Source: Syntrophaceae bacterium UBA4778 (GTDB lineage Bacteria; Desulfobacterota; Syntrophia; Syntrophales; UBA4778). From it: DNA of 40,813 nt. The notes under the pieces were generated by a model. The model was not told where the DNA came from and searched no databases. It worked only from the letters and a program-made list of their open reading frames with translations. The position numbers and the translations under genes are program-made. The stretch is taken from NCBI GenBank assembly GCA_002403175.1, contig DHHG01000102.1, positions 1 to 40,813 of the forward strand, given 5' to 3'. This document shows positions 34,824 through 40,813 of this stretch, piece by piece. Within the stretch, counting starts at the first letter, position 1. Every line of letters begins with the position of its first letter.

Positions 34824-34975
34824 ACTTTTCCCTTGGAATATGGGGTCAGGCGATTCAACTTCTGAATATAGGTTTTTTCGCTTCAATCCCAATGAGTATC
34901 AAAGATTGAGGAAGCAAAGACCGGAATTGTAAAAAAAACTGCAAGTGCGCTGGGGGTCTGCATCCGCGCGACCTA

Positions 34976-36763
34976 TTACATATTCTTTCTCCGTGTCCTG
35001 CCGGATTTCTTCGGATCATAGCCCTTGACAGATCCGCCTGACCGGCCGACCGGATTGCGTTTTTCGGTTTTTCCCTTCGCGTTCCCGAGGATAATTGTTT
35101 TCTGCCGGTCACGTCCTTCGTTTGATTTTTCCACAAACACGGATTTTCCCGTGAACGGATCGATCCCCGTGAAATACATCAATGTTGCGTATGTGGATGG
35201 CGTGGGCGTGAACACCTGGACCTGTTCGGGGCGGATTCCCAGTTTATTAAGAACGAAATCCCTGAGTCGGGTCATATGAAGGTCCCGGCAGCCGGGGTGG
35301 GCGGCGATGAGGTAATAGGTCAGGAACTGTTTTTTGCCGGCCTTTCGTGAAAGATCGTCGAAGGCGCGCTTGAAAGACAGAAGGTCTTTCGTTCCCGGTT
35401 TTCCCATTAGGTCCAGGACGTCTTTTTCGCTGTGTTCCGGCGCGATTTTCAACTGGCCGGAGACATGGTGGCGTACGATTTCATCCAGATAGCCAAGTCC
35501 TTTGGCTTTATCCGCCAGAACGAGGTCATATCGGATACCGGAGGCGCTGAACACGTGCTTGACGCCTTTGACGACCCTCAATTTACGGAGCAGTCGGATC
35601 AAAGGACCATGGTCGGGTTTCAGGCTGGTGCAGACGGTGGGGTAGAGGCAGCTTTTGTCGGTGCAGGCGCCCTTGATGATTTTCCTTGGGCACTCGAACC
35701 CGTACATGTTGGCCGTGGGGCCTCCGGCATCGGAAATGGTTCCTTTGAACAGGGGATGCCGCGCCATGGCGTCCGCCTCCCTCAGGATTGAGGATTCGCT
35801 CCGCCATGTCACGGTCCGCCCCTGGTGGATGGTGATCGCGCAGAAACGGCATTCACCATAACATCCGCGGTGAATTGGAAGGGAGAAGCGGATTGTGTCC
35901 AGAGCCCTTACGTCCCCCTGCTTCCGGTAATAAGGGTGAAGGTCCCGTTCAAAGGGAAGATCATGGACGGCATCGAGCTCCGCCGTGGTGAGACGGGGAG
36001 ACGGGGGATTGTGGATCAAGTACCGGTCACCTTGCTTCTGGTAGAGTCCGGTGGCCCTCAAGGGATCGTTGTTCCTGTAAAATGTGTGGAACATGCGGAT
36101 GAAGGCGTCTTTGTCGCCGGCGACTTCGTCGTGGGAGGGCAGTTCGATGTATCCGTCCCGCGGATTTGCGGAGATATAGCACAGCCCGGGAATAGCCTCG
36201 GGGGACTCTCCGTGTTTCAAGGAGCGGGCCAGGGCCGTCACTGTTTTTTCCGCCATTCCGTAGACCAGGAAATCTCCCTTGGCATCGAATAGGACGGATT
36301 TCCGGATTCGGTTTGACCATACGTCGTAATGGCTGACCCGGCGGAGACTGGCTTCCAGCCCGCCGAGAACGATGGGTACCGTTTTTTTGAAATGTCGCTG
36401 GATCAGATTGGTGTACTGGATCAGGGCGCGATCCGGCCGACGGTTGTTGATGCCGCCCGGTGTATAGTCATCTGTATTTCGACGCTTTCCCGCTGCGGTG
36501 TAGTTCGCGACCATGGAATCCACAGACCCGGATGAAACGCCCCAGAACAGAAGAGGTTCTCCCAGTCGTCCGATGTCCGTGTCGCTGTTCAGATCAGGCT
36601 GGGCGATGACGGCGGTTCTGAAGCCTGCGGCCTGAAGAACCTTGCCGATCAGCGCCACACCGATATAGGGACTGTCGATGTAACTGTCGCCCGTGACGAG
36701 AATCACATCGGCCCTGTCCCATCCCAATCGGTTCATTTCATGTTTGGTGGTGGGGAGAAACAT
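34976..36763 (-). CDS. YgiQ family radical SAM protein
   Basis: A 595-residue protein with N-terminal B12-binding-like region (DVILVTGDSYIDSPYIGVAL, IVLGGLEASLRRVSHYD) and the radical SAM core with CYGECRFC (Cys301, Cys305, Cys308) holding the 4Fe-4S cluster. Further YgiQ signatures are GPTANMYGFECPRK, FSASGIRYDLV, HVSGQLKIAPEHSE, GKPGTKDLLSFKRAF and AHPGCRDLHM. It ends in a Lys/Arg-rich tail. Substrate of the family is not firmly established. AAGGAAAG precedes the ATG. Repeat copy 2 lies just upstream. Confidence 0.9.
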   Translation of the reverse strand: MFLPTTKHEMNRLGWDRADVILVTGDSYIDSPYIGVALIGKVLQAAGFRTAVIAQPDLNSDTDIGRLGEPLLFWGVSSGSVDSMVANYTAAGKRRNTDDYTPGGINNRRPDRALIQYTNLIQRHFKKTVPIVLGGLEASLRRVSHYDVWSNRIRKSVLFDAKGDFLVYGMAEKTVTALARSLKHGESPEAIPGLCYISANPRDGYIELPSHDEVAGDKDAFIRMFHTFYRNNDPLRATGLYQKQGDRYLIHNPPSPRLTTAELDAVHDLPFERDLHPYYRKQGDVRALDTIRFSLPIHRGCYGECRFCAITIHQGRTVTWRSESSILREADAMARHPLFKGTISDAGGPTANMYGFECPRKIIKGACTDKSCLYPTVCTSLKPDHGPLIRLLRKLRVVKGVKHVFSASGIRYDLVLADKAKGLGYLDEIVRHHVSGQLKIAPEHSEKDVLDLMGKPGTKDLLSFKRAFDDLSRKAGKKQFLTYYLIAAHPGCRDLHMTRLRDFVLNKLGIRPEQVQVFTPTPSTYATLMYFTGIDPFTGKSVFVEKSNEGRDRQKTIILGNAKGKTEKRNPVGRSGGSVKGYDPKKSGRTRRKNM

Positions 36764-36847
36764 GTCTTTCCTTCCTGTCTCAGATGGTTAGGTCTATATT
36801 ACTGCTAGTGCGAATGCAAGAAGGACTTCTAGCGCCGCAGTGCAGTT

Positions 36848-37056
36848 ACGAGTAACGGGTGACAGGCAAAATAACAAAGACAGTAAATAGTAAAAGGTAA
36901 ATAGTGAATAGTAAAAAAAACAACGACAAGTAACGGATAACGAACTAAAAAATAACAGGGTGAAAAGTGCATTGACTGGGAGTAATAATCTGATTACATG
37001 CCAACCCCCGAGCAACTCACTCAACGACCACCAAAATGTGCAAGGGGAAAATACAA
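36848..37056 (-). repeat. About 200-bp direct repeat, copy 2
   Basis: Copy of 33276-33475 in the same orientation, 3.58 kb apart; the core 36951-37056 differs from copy 1 at only a few positions. It occupies most of the gap between ygiQ and the tRNA gene. A 76-codon - strand frame over it (36794-37024) only translates the repeat. Together the copies bracket the DUF4143 and ygiQ genes. Confidence 0.75.
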
Positions 37057-37181
37057 CGCAGCATCGTGCGAGGTGCGTGATTTTTCATTTCCTGTTTACG
37101 GATCAAAAAATATAGACTTAACAGATAATATAATACTTTTTTCCCAGAATTAAATTACGGAAAAAACTTTGAGAAAATCTG

Positions 37182-37210
37182 TTGACAGATAAAACCGATC
37201 GCATTATATT
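37182..37210 (+). promoter_or_regulatory. Sigma70-type promoter of the tRNA-Gln gene
   Basis: TTGACA (37182-37187) and TATATT (37205-37210) are separated by exactly 17 bases. The -10 box ends 59 bp before the tRNA. Confidence 0.8.
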
Positions 37211-37269
37211 TCAACCCGCTCGCAGGAAGGTTCAACGACGGCGGGCAAGACAATCTGACCTTTTATTGC

Positions 37270-37343
37270 TGGGGAATCGTTCAACGGTAGGACGCCGGAC
37301 TCTGACTCCGTTAATCAAGGTTCGAATCCTTGTTCCCCAGCCA
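37270..37343 (+). tRNA. tRNA-Gln (anticodon CUG)
   Basis: The acceptor stem TGGGGAA pairs with TTCCCCA, followed by G and an encoded CCA. The D loop is TTCAACGGTAGG, the anticodon arm CCGGA-CTCTGAC-TCCGT gives anticodon CTG, and the T arm is CAAGG-TTCGAAT-CCTTG. The start of the acceptor with T and the overall sequence are typical of bacterial tRNA-Gln. tRNA genes of this kind often serve as attachment sites; foreign-looking DNA follows. Confidence 0.95.
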
Positions 37344-37381
37344 ATTATTCTCAATCATTTCATCTAAATTGCCTTTCAAAA

Positions 37382-37402
37382 CCGTGCCGATGCCGTGCCG
37401 AT
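37382..37402 (+). repeat. CCGTGCCGAT direct repeat next to tRNA-Gln
   Basis: CCGTGCCGAT occurs twice, separated by one G. It lies 39 bp beyond the tRNA, in the 207-bp gap before the ankyrin gene, which otherwise shows nothing I can name. Such G+C-rich short repeats can mark the end of an integrated element, but no integrase is present here. Confidence 0.4.
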
Positions 37403-37550
37403 ACCCACTCCCTTCTTTCCAACCTCCCCCAATTAACTCTTTTGTGAAAGCAAATTTTCAGGCCATCCCCAACAAGAAATAACATCTTTATTCTTAACCT
37501 AATTTCAGACTAACCCCTCGAATCTCAATACCCATTCAGATGCCACTCTC

Positions 37551-38489
37551 TTATTCTAAAGCTTTGATTTTCTCTTTAGCTACGGATTCTTCCAGCATTC
37601 TCATTTCAAAAGGGCCTGCTTTTTCACCCTTTGCTCTCGACTCAATAAACACTCCGAACATGCCTCCTGCCATACCTGAAACAATATACCCGGTACGAGG
37701 AATCACCTCAACGTAATATGTTTTACCTGCTTCCGAATTAAAGGAGAGCTTATAATCACCCTCCCCAAAGTACCCTTGACTGACCATTTCACATATTCCT
37801 GGCTTGATATCAATGAAATTGGTGCTCTTATTGTGCAGATTCACAATGTGCTCACCTATTTTAACTTCTGAGACTCTAGCAGCATTCATGAGGCTGTACT
37901 CTCTTATAAATATAATTTTTGATACGAGGCCGGTTGCTTCTGCCGTTTCAGTTTTCCCCTTAAGCTCAGCAGCAATACTTGAATTCTGATAAGTGAGTGC
38001 AATTTCGTAGGCTGTTTTTGATTCAGTGGGTTCCTTGGCCTTGAGGTCGGCCCCTTTTTTTATTAGCAGCCGTGCAGTATTGAGTCCTCCGTAAGCAGTT
38101 ACTGAATGCATGAGGGGAGTCCATCCGGAAGAGTCCCTTGATTCGATATCTGCCCCATGATCAATTAACGGCTCAATCAACGGGAAACCTTCATATCCCA
38201 AGTCAACAGCCAAAATAAGTGCATCATAACCATTGGAGTCCTTAACTTTCACATCTGCCCCTGCATTAATCAAGTATTTAGCCATTTCAATTTTTTTATT
38301 ATATATTGCATTCATCAGGGGGGTATATCCGTGTTTGTCTTTTTCATTAATATTTGATCCCGAATTGAGAAATGATTTAGCTTCCTCGATATTTCCTCTC
38401 TTGGATGCAGTCATAAGTGATGGTTTCAGAAAATAAGTACAGCTAAGGAGACAGGTCAGTGAAATGATAATAGCTATAATTCTGTTCAT
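37551..38489 (-). CDS. Ankyrin-repeat lipoprotein with DUF2846-like C-terminus
   Basis: The signal ends in CLLSC, a probable lipobox. About four ankyrin repeats follow (DKHGYTPLMNAIYNKKIEMA, DSNGYDALILAVDLGYEG, DSSGWTPLMHSVTAYGGLNT and a weaker one at SKTAYEIALTYQ). The C-terminal 110 residues (KIIFIREYSLMNAARVSEVK, then YKLSFNSEAGKTYYVEVIPR) resemble DUF2846, a beta-rich domain of envelope lipoproteins. ATG 38489 is preceded by GGGGG. Envelope interaction protein; partner unknown. It is A+T-richer than the core genes. Confidence 0.75.
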   Translation of the reverse strand: MNRIIAIIISLTCLLSCTYFLKPSLMTASKRGNIEEAKSFLNSGSNINEKDKHGYTPLMNAIYNKKIEMAKYLINAGADVKVKDSNGYDALILAVDLGYEGFPLIEPLIDHGADIESRDSSGWTPLMHSVTAYGGLNTARLLIKKGADLKAKEPTESKTAYEIALTYQNSSIAAELKGKTETAEATGLVSKIIFIREYSLMNAARVSEVKIGEHIVNLHNKSTNFIDIKPGICEMVSQGYFGEGDYKLSFNSEAGKTYYVEVIPRTGYIVSGMAGGMFGVFIESRAKGEKAGPFEMRMLEESVAKEKIKALE

Positions 38490-38750
38490 GTTAACCCCCA
38501 ATTATCTGTCAGGCACTGAAGCTCACATTCTTTTGTGAAAAATAACACTACCTAAAGGAAGCAGAAACAAAGGCTCCAAAATGCCTGCTAATATTAGAAA
38601 TGCTAAAAAATAGGAAGAAAATTGGTTTTTTATGAAGTGGAAAATATCTATTTAGAATGAGGGGATTTGTCAAGCATTGATTGTAGGTCAATATTTTTTT
38701 TGTGGAGGAAGGAACCGGGGTGATATGTACTCAATTATTTTTATAAGTAT

Positions 38751-39092
38751 CTAATTACGAAGTCTATTGAGATAAACGTATCCCCATCCTGTTAAGATTT
38801 CATTTTCAAAAACAATTGGGGTGTAATTAGTGTCATCTAATCGGTGGAAGGGGGCCCTTCCTTCTGTCAAGAAAAACCAAACCAGTATTTTCCGGCCTTC
38901 ATTTAAAGAAAAGGATTCTGTTTTATTAGGAGTACCCAATACCCCCTTAACCTGGTCTGAACTCATACCAATTTTAATATTGGAAAAATTATCTTTATGG
39001 CCCGATGCTTCTATTGATGTTGTTGTCAGCGTTACTAGACCGCATCCCGAAAAGAATACAAGGATGGTTAAAGCGGCTATGATCCGTACCAT
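38751..39092 (-). CDS. BamE/SmpA-like small lipoprotein
   Basis: A 113-residue lipoprotein (lipobox FFSGC). The IKIGMSSDQVKGVLGTPNKT segment is the core of the SmpA/OmlA (BamE-like) fold, followed by GRKILVWFFLTEG and IVFENEILTGWGYVYL. BamE is a part of the outer-membrane assembly machine; this copy more likely serves a different envelope role. ATG 39092 follows AAGGAGG and lies ten bp after the stop of the preceding gene, so the two form an operon. Confidence 0.72.
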   Translation of the reverse strand: MVRIIAALTILVFFSGCGLVTLTTTSIEASGHKDNFSNIKIGMSSDQVKGVLGTPNKTESFSLNEGRKILVWFFLTEGRAPFHRLDDTNYTPIVFENEILTGWGYVYLNRLRN

Positions 39093-39102
39093 AGACACCT
39101 CC

Positions 39103-39744
39103 TTAGAAAGAAAGCCCCTGCTTATTTTCATTTTTTATTATCCGAACAATCTCATTGTAAATAGGATTGAGAACAGAAACTGTGTTGTCATCTAAAGCTC
39201 GATAATCTGCAATTATCTTTTCTTTTACTTTGAAACCCCAATGCCTTTTAGAACGTCTTGTAAGAATAATCTGCTCATTCCCTTCTGATATTTGATCTGC
39301 CGCAATATCTAATATTATCTTTTCTTGGGTGAGCCATGCATGTGAAATGACCTCCTCCGGCGAAGATCCTTGTTTTTCTGCTAATAAACAATAGAAAGGT
39401 TCAAAACCAATATCAATCAGATAAGTTCCAAACAGCAAAGCACAATATTCACAACTGCCACTTTTTATATCTTGCATCCACACGGGAAGCTTGTCTTGCT
39501 CCACATTTTCCATTGCTATTCTGAATTGTCTCGCAATGGGTTTTAATTTGAGCATTGTTTCAGATTCCTTTTCAAATCGTGCTGATTTAATTTCAAATTC
39601 TCGCTCCCATTCTGCATATTGAGCTTCTTTGTCACCTCTGGATTGGGACATTAGAGAACTGCTCAGTAAAATACCCAAAACTTTGTCGAGTTTTCTTTCA
39701 ACTGCCTTGAGCTTCTCGTAAACTTTGGAATCTTCTGAAGACAT
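39103..39744 (-). CDS. Protein with transglutaminase-like Cys-His-Asp pattern
   Basis: A 213-residue soluble protein from ATG 39744 (TAAGGA eight bases upstream). The first 75 residues are helical and charged, a coiled coil. The second half has GSCEYCALLFGTYLIDIGFE (Cys98), ISHAWL (His135) and IILDIAADQ (Asp146): the order and spacing of a papain/transglutaminase-like catalytic triad, with Cys at the head of a helix. No signal peptide. This assignment is by pattern, not by clear family recognition. It is the first gene of an operon with the BamE-like lipoprotein. Confidence 0.6.
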   Translation of the reverse strand: MSSEDSKVYEKLKAVERKLDKVLGILLSSSLMSQSRGDKEAQYAEWEREFEIKSARFEKESETMLKLKPIARQFRIAMENVEQDKLPVWMQDIKSGSCEYCALLFGTYLIDIGFEPFYCLLAEKQGSSPEEVISHAWLTQEKIILDIAADQISEGNEQIILTRRSKRHWGFKVKEKIIADYRALDDNTVSVLNPIYNEIVRIIKNENKQGLSF

Positions 39745-39942
39745 GATATAAATCCTTACTTCATGGTTGGCTTGCAAATTTTGCAAAGAATGACCCCCGT
39801 CCGCTGAGACATTCCCAAGCTTACGTAATAAAGGAAATAATCAATTCTTGATTAGGAATATTAAAAAAAATATTACTGCCTCTTGCGTGTAGCGTGGAAA
39901 GACCCCTTTAAAGACGAGATATCACTGAGGGCCTAAGCCCAA

Positions 39943-40110
39943 CTATTTTTTGGTTTTCCTCTCATGCCTTGTAAGCGCATCGTCAAGCAATCGTCTTATA
40001 GCTTCAGAACGGGACGGAATAGACCCCTCAACTTCACGCCGATAATCATCAATACGCTTAATGAGATCTTCATCCATCGTGACAGGTATAATAGGTTTTT
40101 GTGTAGGCAT
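39943..40110 (-). CDS. Ribbon-helix-helix DNA-binding protein, 55 residues
   Basis: Translation of the - strand gives MPTQKPIIPVTMDEDLIKRI, then DDYRREVEGSIPSRSEAIRR, then LLDDALTRHERKTKK. A short beta strand (KPIIPVTM), a helix (DEDLIKRIDDYRREV) and the SRSEAIRRLLDDAL helix are the CopG/Arc-type fold. Such proteins are antitoxins or repressors. No toxin gene lies beside it. It faces away from the serine recombinase with a 113-bp gap and may repress it. The ribosome site is weak. Confidence 0.78.
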   Translation of the reverse strand: MPTQKPIIPVTMDEDLIKRIDDYRREVEGSIPSRSEAIRRLLDDALTRHERKTKK

Positions 40111-40162
40111 AGGTTCTTATAAGCTGATTAGAATAAATATTCAACATATTTCATCTAAGATA

Positions 40163-40192
40163 TTGACATATGCTTCATAATTGTAATATACG
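40163..40192 (+). promoter_or_regulatory. Probable promoter of the serine recombinase
   Basis: TTGACA (40163-40168) is followed by an A+T-rich stretch with TAATAT at 40184 (15-bp spacer) or TATACG at 40187 (18-bp spacer). The gene starts at 40224. The region lies between the recombinase and the divergent ribbon-helix-helix gene. Confidence 0.5.
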
Positions 40193-40223
40193 GTTATTAA
40201 CTTATATATAAAGGATGTGTTCT

Positions 40224-40793
40224 ATGAATGCAATTGGTTATTGCAGGGTCTCAACAGAAGATCAGGCGCGAGAGGGCGTTTCCCTAGACAACCAGGAAAC
40301 AAAGATAAGGGCATATGCAGACCTGAACGGGATGGAGCTACTGGACATTATTAGAGATGAAGGTGTTTCCGGCAAGTCAATGGACAGGCCCGGAACGAAT
40401 AGGATCAGTCAGCTTATTGAGTCTGGAGAGATCGGAGCAGTTATCGTCTATAAGCTTGATCGGCTTTCCCGTAAGACTATAGACATCCTGAACACGCTGG
40501 ATGCTTGGGAAAAGAAGGACATCGCCTTTCATTCCATTATGGACAAGATAGATACAAAGACAGCAGCAGGGAAGTTTCTCCTAACAATCCTTTCAGCACT
40601 TGCACAAATGGAGCGAGATCTTATTTCAGAGCGTACCATTGATGCCCTTTCCCATAAGAAACGAAACGGTGAGTTCATGGGGCGTATCCCGTACGGCTTT
40701 AAGGTCAATGGGAGCCATCTTATAGAGGACCCGGATGAAATCAAGGTCATTCAAAAAGCTAAGCGGATGAAGCGAGAGGGCAAGACCTATTGA
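40224..40793 (+). CDS. Serine recombinase/resolvase, C-terminally short
   Basis: The catalytic domain is complete: IGYCRVSTEDQ (Ser10), VSLDNQ, DEGVSGKSMDRPG, GAVIVYKLDRLSRKTIDILN, AQMERDLISERTIDAL, followed by NGEFMGRIPYGFKVNGSHL. In relatives the segment here written KRMKREGKTY continues as a helix-turn-helix (typically YREIA-like); here a TGA follows the Tyr, so the DNA-binding part is missing. ATG 40224 has AAAGGA upstream; an ATG three codons earlier is less well placed. Either a premature stop or a naturally short enzyme; the window ends 20 bases later. Confidence 0.85.
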   Translation: MNAIGYCRVSTEDQAREGVSLDNQETKIRAYADLNGMELLDIIRDEGVSGKSMDRPGTNRISQLIESGEIGAVIVYKLDRLSRKTIDILNTLDAWEKKDIAFHSIMDKIDTKTAAGKFLLTILSALAQMERDLISERTIDALSHKKRNGEFMGRIPYGFKVNGSHLIEDPDEIKVIQKAKRMKREGKTY

Positions 40794-40813
40794 TGTAGGT
40801 TGAAAAAAATGGA

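Noticed and set aside
34776..34892. Longer N-terminus for the second DUF4143 ATPase
   Set aside because: Would put the perfect palindrome and the TTGACA inside the gene; family members begin at MIKR, which is ATG 34775.
36794..37024. 76-codon - strand frame upstream of ygiQ, hydrophobic
   Set aside because: It is the translation of repeat copy 2; copy 1 gives a similar peptide upstream of the GIY-YIG gene, so the likeness is due to the DNA repeat.
37344..40813. Second copy of the tRNA-Gln 3' end (attachment site repeat)
   Set aside because: I looked for TTCCCCAG or the T-arm sequence downstream and found none; the element's far end may be outside the window.
1..40813. CRISPR array
   Set aside because: No regularly spaced 23-40 bp repeats were seen; repeats present are dispersed, inverted or 17-bp tandem units.

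Overview
The window looks like a chromosomal segment from a Gram-negative, probably deltaproteobacterial organism; Syntrophales or a similar group is my best guess. The reasons are the housekeeping order folP-acpS-tsaE-lysC, the many lipoproteins and exported proteins of unknown function, the HDOD-GAF protein, and intergenic repeats of kinds I associate with that group. The taxonomy is inference; nothing in the sequence proves it.

Region 1 (1-6463) is core metabolism on the + strand: the 3' part of folP, acpS, tsaE, aspartokinase lysC (with a convincing internal ribosome site for a regulatory beta subunit), a ComEA-like membrane helix-hairpin-helix protein, a Nudix hydrolase and an AsmA-family protein. 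The first genes overlap or nearly touch and form an operon.

Region 2 (6464-24632) is a mosaic of envelope and stress genes: a MITE-like element, slyX, an Slp lipoprotein, a methyltransferase, a two-pore-helix-type K+ channel, a lipoprotein joining PDZ, a seven-bladed WD40 propeller and a caspase-like peptidase, divergent from a DUF4384 protein, then recQ, a muconolactone-isomerase-like protein, an HDOD-GAF signalling protein, an iron-sulfur flavoprotein, a YkgJ-type cysteine-cluster protein, an FKBP isomerase, and an Hcp (type VI tube) homologue that carries a Sec signal peptide. A decayed copy of the ykgJ 5' end lies directly upstream of this hcp gene.

Region 3 (24784-36763) is a defence and accessory island, all on the - strand: two DUF4143 AAA ATPases bracket a type I restriction-modification operon (hsdR, a KilA-N protein, and an hsdM-hsdS fusion) preceded by a GIY-YIG nuclease with a C-terminal RAMA-like domain, a combination suggesting recognition of modified DNA. 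A YgiQ radical SAM gene follows. Two copies of a roughly 200-bp direct repeat lie at 33.3 and 36.9 kb, each just upstream of a - strand gene.

Region 4 (37182-40813) starts with a tRNA-Gln(CUG) gene under a near-consensus sigma70 promoter, followed by a visibly A+T-richer segment: an ankyrin lipoprotein, a BamE/SmpA-like lipoprotein, a Cys-His-Asp (transglutaminase-like) protein, a 55-residue ribbon-helix-helix protein and a serine recombinase that stops early. This has the look of an element integrated beside a tRNA gene, with its far end outside the window.

No rRNA gene and no CRISPR array was seen.
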